A stretch of DNA of 64,000 bases from the NCBI RefSeq assembly GCF_019774615.1, contig NZ_CP081497.1:2046001-2110000 (forward strand), given 5' to 3'. Of this stretch, positions 44,587 through 52,928 are shown in pieces (position 1 is the first letter of the stretch; each line of letters starts with the position of its first letter). This DNA is from Streptomyces sp. BHT-5-2 (GTDB lineage: Bacteria; Actinomycetota; Actinomycetes; Streptomycetales; Streptomycetaceae). A model generated the notes under the pieces. It made no database searches. It saw only the letters and a program-made list of their open reading frames with translations, and was not told where the DNA came from. A program made the position numbers and the translations under genes.

Positions 44587-45774
44587 CTACCAGGCCAGCG
44601 GCAGTTCGATCATTCCCTGGAGAGTGTCTCCCGGCTTGAACGGAATCTCGGCAGCCGGCACGGCGAGTCGCAGATCGGGGACTCGCCGGAAGAGCGAGCG
44701 TAGCGCGATCTCCATCTCGGCGCGGGCCAGATTCTGGCCGAGGCACTGGTGGATGCCGAAGCCGAACGCGACGTGGTGGCGGGCCGAGCGGCCGACGTCC
44801 AGCTCGTCCGGTGCCGGATAGGCCGCCTCGTCGCGGTTGATCAGCGAGGTCGGGAACACCACGCCGTCCCCGGTGCGGATGGTGCGGTCGCCGATCTCGA
44901 TGTCTTCGGTCGCAACCCGCAGCATGCCGTCTGCTATGGACAGGAACCGCAGCAGCTCCTCGACCGCGGCCGGCACCAGGCTGTCGTCGGACCTCAACTG
45001 GGCGAGCTGCTCGGGGTGTTGGAGCAGGGTGAAGGTGCCGAGCGAGATCATGTTGGCGGTGGTCTCGTGGCCGGCGACCAGCAGGACCATGGCCAGCCGG
45101 ACCAGTTCCCCGCGCCGCAGCGAGCCGCTGCGGAGCCGCTCCGCGATCAGCTCGTCCAGCAGGCCGTCGCCGGGCTCGCTCTCCTTACGGGAGATCAGTT
45201 CCCCCAGGTATCCCTCCAGTTCGAGCCGGGACGCCTCGCTCTCCTGGGCCGAACGCCCGCGCAGGAGGCGGCGGGAGCAGTCCTCGAAGAACTCGTGGTC
45301 CGCGTACGGGACGCCGAGCAGCAGGCAGATCACCATCGAGGGGACGGGCACGGCGAAGGCGGAGACCAGTTCGGCGGGCGGGCCCTGGGCCAGCATCCGG
45401 TCCAGCAGTTCGTCGACGATCCGCTGGATCCGCGGCCGGAGGGCGGCGGTCCGCTTGAGGCTGAAGCTGGGGATCAGCATCCGCCGCTGGGCGTTGTGTT
45501 CGGGATCGTCGACGCCGAGCAGCGGGGTCCGCACCCGACGGGCCGTCTCGAACCGCTTCAGGGTGATGGGGAACGCCGGATTCTGCCGGTTGGAGGAGAG
45601 ACGCCGGTCGACCAGCAGGGCCCGCGCCGTGGCATGGCCCGTCACCGCCCAGATTCTGCGGCCGTCGTAGAGCGTGACGTGGGCGAGCGGGCCCGACTCG
45701 CGCAGCGGCCGGTAGTTGGTCGGCGGGTGATAGGGGCAGGTGCGGTCCTGGGGGAAGGAGATGGTGTTGGTCAC
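44587..45774 (-). CDS. Cytochrome P450 (CYP105-like)
   Basis: 395 residues. I-helix AGHETTAN holds the oxygen-activating Thr. EELLRFLS holds the ExxR pair, and FGFGIHQCLGQNLAR holds the haem-ligand cysteine. HNAQRRMLIPSF is the C-helix. The pattern resembles CYP105, whose members oxidise macrolides, terpenoids and xenobiotics. The adjacent ferredoxin supplies electrons; no reductase is here. A TetR gene lies 178 bases upstream on the same strand. Confidence 0.92.
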   Translation of the reverse strand: MTNTISFPQDRTCPYHPPTNYRPLRESGPLAHVTLYDGRRIWAVTGHATARALLVDRRLSSNRQNPAFPITLKRFETARRVRTPLLGVDDPEHNAQRRMLIPSFSLKRTAALRPRIQRIVDELLDRMLAQGPPAELVSAFAVPVPSMVICLLLGVPYADHEFFEDCSRRLLRGRSAQESEASRLELEGYLGELISRKESEPGDGLLDELIAERLRSGSLRRGELVRLAMVLLVAGHETTANMISLGTFTLLQHPEQLAQLRSDDSLVPAAVEELLRFLSIADGMLRVATEDIEIGDRTIRTGDGVVFPTSLINRDEAAYPAPDELDVGRSARHHVAFGFGIHQCLGQNLARAEMEIALRSLFRRVPDLRLAVPAAEIPFKPGDTLQGMIELPLAW

Positions 45775-45952
45775 GGATCCTCCCGTGCGGGTGGCGTGAG
45801 GTACTCGTCACCGGGACGTCACCGGGGTCCGCCGTGTGACATGCCTGGAGCGAGCGGTCTGTGCCGCGCTGATCTCCGTGGGGTGCGGTGGGTCGGGTGC
45901 CGCTGTGGCGCCTGCGGTCAACGCGGCGCGACGGCGGTGCGGTTGGGCGCGG

Positions 45953-46633
45953 TCACCTCCCCTCGGCGGCTGCTTTCGCTGCTCGGTGCGGCGGGTTCGC
46001 CTGTCGAACGTCCGGGCCCGCGCCGGGCGTTCCCGCCGGGCGCAGGAGAGTTTCCAGCACTCCGTCCACGTGTCGTTCGCGGTCCGGGCCGTCCGGCAGG
46101 GAGCGCGGGACGGAGTGGCTGAGCTGGGTGTGGCCGAGGTAGGCGGTGTACGCGAGCAGGCCGCGGTGGTGGGCCTCGTCCTCCGGGAATCCCAACTCGA
46201 CGAAGAGGTCGGCGATATGGCCGATCCGGCGGTCGGTGACCCGGGCGAGTGCGGTGGCCACCCGGGGATCCGTCGCGGAGGCCAGCAGTGAGACCTCCAG
46301 GGGGTCCTCGGCGGCCCGGCGGGTGGCGCGCCGGAAGAGGAGGCGGAGCCGCTCGCCGGGGTCGGGCTCGTCGGCGAGGTCGTCGATCACGGCTTCGGTG
46401 CGGGATTCCGCCCAGCGGTCCAGGGCGGCCTCGATGAGTGCGTCGCGGTTGGCGAAGTGCCAGTAGAAGCTGCCCTTGGTGGTGCCCAGGCGGGCCGCCA
46501 GCGGCTCCACGGCGACCGCCGCGAGGCCGCCCTCGCCCATGGCCGCCAGGGCCGCATCGGCCCAGTCCTGCACGGTCAGTCGCTGCCGCGCCGTGCCGCC
46601 GTTCGCCTTCGTCCGCTCTCGCACCATGACCAT
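45953..46633 (-). CDS. TetR family transcriptional regulator
   Basis: 226 residues. HTH at about residues 18-65 (QDWADAALAAMGEGGLAAVA, TTKGSFYWHF). YTAYLGHTQLSHSVP is in the C-terminal domain. It is divergent from the DUF2867-type gene at 46680, and the 46 bases between hold two operator copies. Start ATG 46633 (MVMV) or 46627 are both possible. It may also affect the P450 downstream, but that is speculation. Confidence 0.9.
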   Translation of the reverse strand: MVMVRERTKANGGTARQRLTVQDWADAALAAMGEGGLAAVAVEPLAARLGTTKGSFYWHFANRDALIEAALDRWAESRTEAVIDDLADEPDPGERLRLLFRRATRRAAEDPLEVSLLASATDPRVATALARVTDRRIGHIADLFVELGFPEDEAHHRGLLAYTAYLGHTQLSHSVPRSLPDGPDRERHVDGVLETLLRPAGTPGAGPDVRQANPPHRAAKAAAEGR

Positions 46634-46670
46634 ACGCTACCGTACGGTAAAAACATACGCCACCGTACGG
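46631..46670. promoter_or_regulatory. Tandem TetR operators
   Basis: CATACGCTACCGTACGG (46631-46647) recurs as CATACGCCACCGTACGG (46654-46670), 23 bases apart with one mismatch. The first includes a perfect 12-base palindrome TACCGTACGGTA at 46638-46649. The pair fills the region between divergent genes, overlapping the regulator's start codon. Confidence 0.8.
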
Positions 46671-46679
46671 AGGTGTCCT

Positions 46680-47588
46680 GTGCACATGGTCCGCGACGTC
46701 CACACCCGCACCGTCCAGGCCCCGGCGGAAGCCGTGGGCGCCCTGGTCGACCGGCTCGGCGGCGAGCCCGACCCGCTCTTCCCGACACCCGTCTGGCCAC
46801 CCATGCGCTTCGACCGCCCCTTGGCCGTCGGCGCCGACGGCGGCCACGGAACCGTCCGCTACCACGTCGCCGCCCACGAGCCGGGCCGCCGCATCCGCTT
46901 CGCCTTCGCCCCGGGCCCCTCCGGGGACAGTCCCGGCCACCACGAGGTCACCGTCCACCCCCTGGGCCCGGACCGCTGCCGGGTCGACCATGTCCTGGAG
47001 TCCCGGCTCCCGTTGGGCCGCCGGATCGCCTGGCACCTGGGCATCGGCGCCGTCCACGGGACGGTCGTCGAGGAGCTCTTCGACAACCTCGAACGGGCGG
47101 CCACCGGAAGCCTCCGCACCCCCGCCCGCCGCTCGCCCCGGGTGCGGCTGCTCAACCGCCTCCTGTGGGACCGGCCGACGCCCGCCGCCCTCCCGGAAGG
47201 GGCGCTCCTGGCACGCGGTGCCTTTCCTCGTACGGACTTCCAGGACGCCTGGCAGTTGCCGCTGCGGCCCGGTATGCCGCGCGAACCGGAAGCCTGGCAA
47301 CGGGCGTTGCGCACCGCCCGGTTCCCCGTGGTCGACCGGAGCGGCGGCGAGACCCTGCTCGGCAAGGACGCCGGGCACCTGGACTTCCGCGCATCGCTCC
47401 TGGTCGACGACGACCGCGTCACGCTCGGCACGGTCGTCCGCACCCACCACCTGGGCGGCCGTCTCTACTTGGCCGCCGTCCGCCGGATACACCCCCTGAT
47501 GGCGCGAGTTCTGCTGCGCCGGGTCCATCGCGCGGTGGCCCTGGCGGCTCCCGGCGCGGCTGAGCGGTGGGAGGGCGCCGCCCCGTAG
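46680..47588 (+). CDS. SRPBCC plus DUF2867 domain protein
   Basis: 302 residues. The N-terminal 140 resemble a polyketide cyclase/START fold (TRTVQAPAEAVGALVDRLGG). The C-terminal half resembles DUF2867 (RTDFQDAWQLPL, HLDFRASLLVDDDRVTLGTV, GRLYLAAVRRIHPLMARVLL). No catalytic function is established for it. GGAGG at 46669-46673 favours GTG 46680; an ATG at 46686 is in frame. It should be repressed by the divergent TetR protein. Confidence 0.8.
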   Translation: MHMVRDVHTRTVQAPAEAVGALVDRLGGEPDPLFPTPVWPPMRFDRPLAVGADGGHGTVRYHVAAHEPGRRIRFAFAPGPSGDSPGHHEVTVHPLGPDRCRVDHVLESRLPLGRRIAWHLGIGAVHGTVVEELFDNLERAATGSLRTPARRSPRVRLLNRLLWDRPTPAALPEGALLARGAFPRTDFQDAWQLPLRPGMPREPEAWQRALRTARFPVVDRSGGETLLGKDAGHLDFRASLLVDDDRVTLGTVVRTHHLGGRLYLAAVRRIHPLMARVLLRRVHRAVALAAPGAAERWEGAAP

Positions 47589-47621
47589 GGAGGTCAGGGA
47601 ACCCCGAACCACTGGTCATGG

Positions 47622-47638
47622 GTGGCACTCAGTGCCAC
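47622..47638. promoter_or_regulatory. Perfect dyad before the CoA-transferase gene
   Basis: GTGGCACT-C-AGTGCCAC, a 17-base inverted repeat with eight-base arms, ends nine bases before the ATG at 47648. The same core occurs beside the ccr promoter (20850-20862). Confidence 0.75.
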
Positions 47639-47647
47639 ACTCGCTGC

Positions 47648-49090
47648 ATGGTGCAACGAGACGACACGGCACAGCGGCAGACCCTCGGCACGGAGCAGGC
47701 ATGGGCGGCCCTCGGCGGCGACCCCGGGCTCACCCGGTGGATCTCCTACGGCGGACCGCCCGGCCTGCTGGCCGCCCGCCTCCCGGTCATGGCCCTGGCC
47801 CGCGCCACGGTGGCCGTCTGCGGACTCGCCGCGGCCGAACTCGCCGCACAGCGCGACGGCGGCCCGCTGCCGGCCGTACGGGTCGACGACGGCGCGGTGG
47901 CCACCGCCTTCGTCAGCGAACGGCACCTGCGGATCGACGGCCGCGCCCCCGCCAACTTCGCGCCGCTCTCCCGCTTCTGGCGGACCGCCGACGGATGGCT
48001 GCGCACCCACGCCAACTACCCGCACCACCGCGCCCGCCTGCTCGACGCGCTGGGCCTCCCGGACACCGCCGGCCCCGATCAGGCCGCGGCCGCGATCGCC
48101 GCACGGGGCGCCGAGGAGCTCCAGGAGGCCGTCTACGCGGCCGGCGGGCTGGCCGTCGCCGTCCGCACCCCGGGGGAGTGGTCCGCGCACGCACAGGGCG
48201 CCACCGTCGCCCGGCATCCGCTGCTGACGCGGGAAATCCTGGCCGCCGGCGCCCCGCCGCGCGGGCTGCCGGCCCGCGCCGGCGACCCGGTGCTGCCCGC
48301 CGCCGGACTGCGTGTCCTGGATCTGACCCGGGTGCTCGCCGGCCCGGTCGCCACCCGTACGCTCGCCCTCCTCGGCGCCGACGTCCTGCGCATCGACGCC
48401 CCGCAGCTCCCCGAGCCCCAGGACGTCCACAGCGACACCGGTTTCGGCAAGCGCTCCACCCCGCTCGACCTCGGATCGGCCGCCGGCCGCGCCTCCTTCG
48501 AAGAACTGCTCACGAAGGCGGACGTGGTGGTGACCGGCTACCGCCCCGGCGCCCTCGACCGCTTCGGACTCGCCCCCGAGGCCCTCGCGGAACGCCGCCC
48601 CGGACTGGTCGTGGCCCGGATCTCCGCCTGGGGCGACGGCGGCCCCTGGGGCCGCCGTCGCGGCTTCGACAGCCTCGTCCAGGTCGCTACGGGCATCGCC
48701 GCCGTGGAGGCGCACGCCGACGGCACCCCGGGCACGCTGCCCGCCCAGGCACTGGACCACGGCAGCGGCTACCTGCTGGCCGCGGCGGTGCTGCGGGCCC
48801 TCACCGAGCAGGCCCGGACGGGCGGTTCGCATCTGGTGACACTGGCGCTGGCCCGTACGGCACGCTGGTTGATGTACGACCTCGGGAACAGGCCCGAACC
48901 GCCCGCCTCCGAGGACGCGACGGAACCCGCGGCCCCCACGGACTACGACCCTGCCCACTACCTCCGCGAAACCGACAGCCCCGCCGGGCGGCTGCGGTAC
49001 ACCCTGCCCGCGGTGTCGTTCGAAGGCAGTCCGGTGAACTGGGCGACACCGCCGGGGCTTTGGGGCACCGACACACCCACGTGGCGCTGA
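47648..49090 (+). CDS. CoA-transferase family III (CaiB/BaiF)
   Basis: 480 residues. LRVLDLTRVLAGPVATRTLA and LGADVLRIDAPQ are the family signature; DVVVTGYRPGALDRFGL and ARISAWGDGGPWGRRRGFDS are the central blocks. The conserved nucleophilic Asp position is less certain. It moves CoA between carboxylic acids. An N-terminal region of about 220 residues before the signature is longer than usual and may be a second half-domain. No Shine-Dalgarno sequence precedes ATG 47648; the dyad just upstream suggests tight repression. Confidence 0.85.
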   Translation: MVQRDDTAQRQTLGTEQAWAALGGDPGLTRWISYGGPPGLLAARLPVMALARATVAVCGLAAAELAAQRDGGPLPAVRVDDGAVATAFVSERHLRIDGRAPANFAPLSRFWRTADGWLRTHANYPHHRARLLDALGLPDTAGPDQAAAAIAARGAEELQEAVYAAGGLAVAVRTPGEWSAHAQGATVARHPLLTREILAAGAPPRGLPARAGDPVLPAAGLRVLDLTRVLAGPVATRTLALLGADVLRIDAPQLPEPQDVHSDTGFGKRSTPLDLGSAAGRASFEELLTKADVVVTGYRPGALDRFGLAPEALAERRPGLVVARISAWGDGGPWGRRRGFDSLVQVATGIAAVEAHADGTPGTLPAQALDHGSGYLLAAAVLRALTEQARTGGSHLVTLALARTARWLMYDLGNRPEPPASEDATEPAAPTDYDPAHYLRETDSPAGRLRYTLPAVSFEGSPVNWATPPGLWGTDTPTWR

Positions 49091-49189
49091 ACGGGCCCCG
49101 CGCGGGGGCGGCGACCTGCGGCTCCGGGCCGGTCACCCGCCGCCCCCGGAGCCGCCCCGGAGCGACATACCACGCCCGAATAGGGGTGG

Positions 49190-49219
49190 TTGGCCCACCC
49201 GACCCGCCCCTCGTACGAT
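49190..49219 (+). promoter_or_regulatory. Promoter giving a leaderless acetyltransferase mRNA
   Basis: TTGGCC (49190-49195) and TACGAT (49214-49219) are 18 bases apart. The start codon at 49226 is seven bases after the -10 box, where transcription should begin. No ribosome site is present. Confidence 0.6.
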
Positions 49220-49225
49220 CTGCTG

Positions 49226-49840
49226 ATGACGAGCACCGACCGCTATCTCGCACGTGGCCCCCGGGTGGGCATCCGGCACTTCGCCGCCGAGGACCGGCAG
49301 GAATTCACCGCCCTCGCCCGGAAGAGCGCCGAACTGCACCGGCCCTGGCTCTTCCCCCCGGATACCGACGACGCGTTCGACGGCTATCTGGCGCGCCTCC
49401 AGGAACCGCTCCGTGAGGGCTTCCTGATCTGCGAGCACGACAGCGGACGGATCGCGGGCTACCTCACCATCAACAACATCGTGCACGGCGGCTTCCTCAG
49501 CGGCGCCATCGGCTACGGCGTCTTCGCGCACGCCGCCGGGCGGGGTCTGATGAGCGAGGGACTGCGGCTGGTGCTCCGCCACACCTTCGGCCCCCTGGGC
49601 CTGCACCGCCTGGAGGCCAACATCCAGCCGTCCAACAAGGAGTCGATCTCCCTGGTCGAGCGCGCGGGCTTCCGCCTGGAGGGCTTCTCCCCGGACTTCC
49701 TCTTCATCGACGGCGCCTGGCGCGACCACGAACGGTGGGCCATCACCCGCGAGATGCTCCCAGAGGACGAGGACGACCCGGCGGACGAGGAGGGCGACGA
49801 GGCGGCCCTGGACGCCCGGAGGGGCGGCGAGACGCGGTGA
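49226..49840 (+). CDS. GNAT acetyltransferase, RimJ/RimL type
   Basis: 204 residues. RVGIRHFAAEDRQEFTALAR begins the fold. ISGAIGYGVFAHAAGRGLMS holds the acetyl-CoA loop; LEANIQPSNKESISLVERAG is typical of RimJ/RimL enzymes that acetylate protein N-termini or small substrates. An acidic tail (EDEDDPADEEGDEAA) follows. The glyoxalase gene overlaps its stop by four bases. Confidence 0.9.
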   Translation: MTSTDRYLARGPRVGIRHFAAEDRQEFTALARKSAELHRPWLFPPDTDDAFDGYLARLQEPLREGFLICEHDSGRIAGYLTINNIVHGGFLSGAIGYGVFAHAAGRGLMSEGLRLVLRHTFGPLGLHRLEANIQPSNKESISLVERAGFRLEGFSPDFLFIDGAWRDHERWAITREMLPEDEDDPADEEGDEAALDARRGGETR

Positions 49841-50241
49841 GTGCCCCCAAGGAGCCGGGGGACGTCGTCGTCCGCCGCGCGGTACCGATCTTCCGGATCT
49901 TCGACGTGGCCACCGCACACGCCTTCTACGTCGGCTACCTCGGCTGCACCGTCGACTGGGAGCACCGCTTCGAGCCCGGTATGCCGCTCTACACCCAGAT
50001 CTCCCGCAGCGGACTGGTCCTGCACCTCTCGGAGCACCACGGCGACGCCACCCCCGGCTCCACGGTGTACGTCGAACTGACCGGGGTGCGTGCCCTGCAC
50101 GCCGAACTGGCCGCCAAGGACTACCCGAACCTGCGCCCCGGCCTGGAGGAGGACGAGTTCGGCACCTGCCTCACCCTGACCGACCCCTTCGGCAACCGGA
50201 TCCGCTTCAACGAGCCGCTCCCGGAGGGGGAGTGGAGCTGA
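49837..50241 (+). CDS. Glyoxalase/bleomycin-resistance family protein
   Basis: 134 residues, one VOC module pair. RAVPIFRIFDVATAHAFYVG starts the first beta-alpha-beta unit. LHLSEHHGDATPG and LTLTDPFGNRIRFNEPL complete it. Single-domain members bind metals or antibiotics. The start GTGA overlaps the upstream stop (translational coupling); a GGAGGGGCGG lies just before it. It pairs with the acetyltransferase, suggesting a detoxification or resistance role, which is inference. Confidence 0.87.
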   Translation: MSAPKEPGDVVVRRAVPIFRIFDVATAHAFYVGYLGCTVDWEHRFEPGMPLYTQISRSGLVLHLSEHHGDATPGSTVYVELTGVRALHAELAAKDYPNLRPGLEEDEFGTCLTLTDPFGNRIRFNEPLPEGEWS

Positions 50242-50294
50242 CGACTCGGTCCGCGACCGAGGTCCGGACGTGCTGGCCTGACGGGTCGGCCGGG

Positions 50295-50315
50295 AACACA
50301 CCCGCGGGTCGTGTT
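50295..50315. terminator. Hairpin downstream of the glyoxalase gene
   Basis: AACAC/GTGTT arms enclose the palindrome ACCCGCGGGT with one unpaired C. The right side continues GTGTTTC. It lies 53 bases after the stop of the glyoxalase gene. Confidence 0.55.
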
Positions 50316-50363
50316 TCGTGCCGTGCGCCGAGGCGCGGGACGCCTATGGGTGCCGGCCGTGGC

Positions 50364-50389
50364 GTCTGTCCGGCATCTGCCGGACAGAC
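50364..50389. terminator. Perfect 12-bp stem hairpin
   Basis: GTCTGTCCGGCA-TC-TGCCGGACAGAC: 12 paired bases with a two-base centre. It has no T-run. It may end the acetyltransferase-glyoxalase transcript or be an end of a mobile element. Confidence 0.6.
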
Positions 50390-50424
50390 ACCCTTCAACC
50401 GTGCCCGGATAGGTGGGTTGGCGC

Positions 50425-50622
50425 CTACCGGGGTGTGGGGTGGAGGTAGAAGGTCTCGTTGCCCACGGGGTAGGACTGCCCGTCGCTGCTGGCATAGGGG
50501 GTCTGGACGGCCCAGGCGCCGTCACGGGTGGAGTTGCCGCTGATGCTGACGTAGTAGCCGGTGCCCTCATCGTGGAGCACGGGAGGACGTGATCCACCCG
50601 GCCATGAGCCTGCACCTTTCAC
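50425..50622 (-). CDS. Small hypothetical ORF
   Basis: About 65 residues from GTG 50622: MKGAGSWPGGSRPPVLHDEG, then TGYYVSISGNSTRDGAWAVQ and PVGNETFYLHPTPR. The composition is protein-like (aromatic, Asn, Ser) and unlike a GC-shadow frame. No good ribosome site is seen. It could be the 3' end of a broken gene. Function unknown. Confidence 0.35.
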   Translation of the reverse strand: MKGAGSWPGGSRPPVLHDEGTGYYVSISGNSTRDGAWAVQTPYASSDGQSYPVGNETFYLHPTPR

Positions 50623-50702
50623 GGCGACTCTCAAAGCCCCCAACTGCGCCCGGCTGACGGGCTTTTCAGATACCCGCTATCTACAGCTGCCGTAGGAGTT
50701 CA

Positions 50703-51800
50703 TCACAGGCACCACCGATCGCCCTTCAGCGCCGTCGAAGCGATGCTGAACGCAGGGCCGGACCCGGCCGTCGCGCAGACGAGGGCGAAGTAGAGACGGT
50801 CGGTGGCATTCGCCGTCCAGGACGTGGAAAGCTCCTGCATCACGGAATCCATGTCATCTGGCTTGACGGCCGAGTACGCCGCCAAGGCCGACCGTACGAA
50901 CGAGGAATCCGCGGTGAGGGGTTCGTGATCGGTGGGAATGACCGTGACGGCCCAGCCGCGCTCCTCGGCCAGTTGACGCAGCCAGTCGGCTTCGAGGTCA
51001 TGCTCGTTGCCGAGAATCATGGCATTCGCCACCAGTCTGCCGTGTTCGGCCAGTGGGACCCGCTGCATCACCGCGTTCAGCAGCATGGTGCCGTCCGGTC
51101 CACCGTGTCCCGTCCACGGCAGATCGAGAATGCCGAATGTGGGCATCATCGGGGCGTTGATGGCGATGGTGTCGAAAGATGTGTCAAATTCCGCTTCACG
51201 CACATCACACCACAGGGCATCCACCTTCGCCCGGGACCTGTTGATGCACATGTTCAGCTCGAACAGGGGCGCCACTTGCTCATCGATTTCGACTGCCGTC
51301 ACAGAGGTCGCCGAGGCGGCCATGACGGTCGTCTGGCAGCCGGTGGACGAGCAGACGTCGAGACACCTGCCCCGTGCACCTATGAGCTGCCGCCCGATGC
51401 CTATCGAGTCGCGGCCGTACCAGCCGAATCCATTGTTGTTGACGGCACCGACGAAGACAAGCCGACCGAAGTGCTCGACCAGCCTGATGTGGGAGAGCTC
51501 GACATCTCCACCGGATGCCGTTGCGGCGCCGATACCGAGGAGATGATCGAGTATCGGATCGGTCAGTATCGATACTGCTTTGTGGGCGGGAACCGGCCGG
51601 GACAGACAGAGCAGATCGACGGCATCACCCATCTCCGGCACAAGGCGCGGACGGTCCCGGACGATCGCGTCCTTCCGCAGCCCGCTCGTTCCATAGGCGC
51701 GAAGCAGACTGGCCAGGCCGACCCTTTCCACCTTGTCCACGAATTCGGTTGCCGCAGTTTGCAGGACGTGTGCGTAAGTGTTCTGGTGAACTGTGGACAC
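50703..51800 (-). CDS. Class I SAM-dependent methyltransferase, unusual motifs
   Basis: 365 residues. The SAM-binding motif is CLDVCSSTGCQTTVMAASA in place of the usual DLGCGSG, followed by TAVEIDEQ for the ribose. NAPMMPTFGILDLPW takes the place of the NPPY motif of HemK/small-domain methyltransferases. A helical N-terminal region of about 100 residues precedes it. GTG 51800 follows AGGAAGG at a rather long spacing. Codon use looks less GC-extreme than in neighbouring genes. The substrate could be a protein side chain, nucleic acid or peptide product; I cannot decide. Confidence 0.78.
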   Translation of the reverse strand: MSTVHQNTYAHVLQTAATEFVDKVERVGLASLLRAYGTSGLRKDAIVRDRPRLVPEMGDAVDLLCLSRPVPAHKAVSILTDPILDHLLGIGAATASGGDVELSHIRLVEHFGRLVFVGAVNNNGFGWYGRDSIGIGRQLIGARGRCLDVCSSTGCQTTVMAASATSVTAVEIDEQVAPLFELNMCINRSRAKVDALWCDVREAEFDTSFDTIAINAPMMPTFGILDLPWTGHGGPDGTMLLNAVMQRVPLAEHGRLVANAMILGNEHDLEADWLRQLAEERGWAVTVIPTDHEPLTADSSFVRSALAAYSAVKPDDMDSVMQELSTSWTANATDRLYFALVCATAGSGPAFSIASTALKGDRWCL

Positions 51801-52187
51801 CTTGTATCAGTACCTTCCTGGGGGTGCGCATACTTGCAACTGCTGTCGGCATCGGCAACGTCGTCTCAGCCCCTGTCTGTCTCCTGCTCCGGTCTTGACG
51901 CCGGTCGGGGCTCAGACGAGCCTGCCAATCGCCGGTGGCCCCAGACAACCCCCTATGGGCCCCTCACTTACCCCCAGCAGCGCCGCATCCCGGAACGCAC
52001 AACCGAGTTCGAGCACTGGATGTACCGCGGCGACAGGCTGGTGTGTCAATTTCCGGCCCTGAAAGTCAGGGCGACGCACCGAACCGAAGACGGAGCACTG
52101 GTGGCCACCGCGTCTCCGTGACCAGGCCGCGGTACCCGGGCCGCAACACGGCAAAATTCCATCGAGCCGGCGCTTCGGCCGATTTAC
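51801..52187. other. Intergenic region, no convincing gene
   Basis: About 390 bases of lower GC. A plus-strand frame ending at 52121 (ERTTEFEHWMYRGDRLVCQF, then PALKVRATHRTEDGALVATA) reads like protein but has no start with a ribosome site. It may be the tail of a decayed gene. Confidence 0.4.
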
Positions 52188-52213
52188 GCATGCCGCATGC
52201 CGCATGCCGCATG
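52188..52213. repeat. Heptanucleotide repeat across a start codon
   Basis: GCATGCC occurs three times in a row (52188, 52195, 52202) and is followed by GCATG. Each unit holds an ATG in a different frame. The ATG of the zinc-ribbon gene (52204) is in the third unit. Confidence 0.85.
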
Positions 52214-52539
52214 GAAAGACCTCGTACGTTTGCCTGCCCTGCCGGGGTTCGTACAAGCAGCCCTACCCCGACCGCTACAGCCACGACCGGGTCTGTCCAC
52301 GCTGCGCGGAACCGCTGATCCACGTCGGCTCCGCCTTCGCGGCGCCCAAGAGGCGGGACACGTCCGCCTGGCGCACGCTCTCCGTGCTGCTGCACGCCGG
52401 AGTGCGCTTCCACAAGAGCTGCTGCGGCGGGCCCGGCTACCGCCCTCGCACCCTCAGGGAGGTGCGCGAGCGAATGAACTACGCCCAGACCACTGGAGAG
52501 CCGTTCGCCCAGGCGTTGGTCCGCCGCGAACTGCACTGA
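52204..52539 (+). CDS. Zinc-ribbon protein of unknown function
   Basis: 111 residues. Two knuckles, YVCLPCRGSYK and RVCPRCAEPL (CxxC each), form a zinc ribbon in the first 40 residues. FHKSCCGGPGYRPRT adds two more cysteines, and the end is basic and helical (LREVRERMNYAQTTGEPFAQ). The protein may bind nucleic acid or protein. The ATG lies in a heptanucleotide repeat without a Shine-Dalgarno sequence. No family name is claimed. Confidence 0.7.
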   Translation: MPHGKTSYVCLPCRGSYKQPYPDRYSHDRVCPRCAEPLIHVGSAFAAPKRRDTSAWRTLSVLLHAGVRFHKSCCGGPGYRPRTLREVRERMNYAQTTGEPFAQALVRRELH

Positions 52540-52633
52540 GAAGCCACCTCAATTGGTAAGTGCGCCTCCGCACGTGAGAGTCAGGCTGCCCGGCCCAGGC
52601 GCCATGGCCTGACCGTGATGTGAGACTGGCAGC

Positions 52634-52888
52634 ATGGACCTGGAGCGTGAGTCACGGTGGGAAGAGGACGCAATGACGGTGGAGATCGTTTTCGCCCTGG
52701 TGACTGCCGTCGCGCTGGCAGCGGCGGTCTTCGCTGTCGCTCTGACTCTCGCACCGGCCTTTGGCATCTCTGGCTCAGCGAAGAAGAGTGTGCTGGCGGT
52801 GGGGGCATTGCTCGGAGCGGCGGCCGGAATGTGGCGGCTGGTCCGGGTGCTGCTTCGGTTTGACAAGCAGCGCCGACTGGGGCGCTGA
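52634..52888 (+). CDS. Small two-helix membrane protein (DUF6332-like)
   Basis: 84 residues. The charged start RESRWEEDAMTVEI is followed by two hydrophobic helices (FALVTAVALAAAVFAVALTL and SVLAVGALLGAAAGMWRLVR). The layout and the AMTVEI segment recall DUF6332 of Streptomyces. No ribosome site precedes ATG 52634. Function unknown. Confidence 0.6.
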   Translation: MDLERESRWEEDAMTVEIVFALVTAVALAAAVFAVALTLAPAFGISGSAKKSVLAVGALLGAAAGMWRLVRVLLRFDKQRRLGR

Positions 52889-52928
52889 CTGCGGGCCTTC
52901 TCCTTGATGTCGGCAGCCTGCCGGCGCG

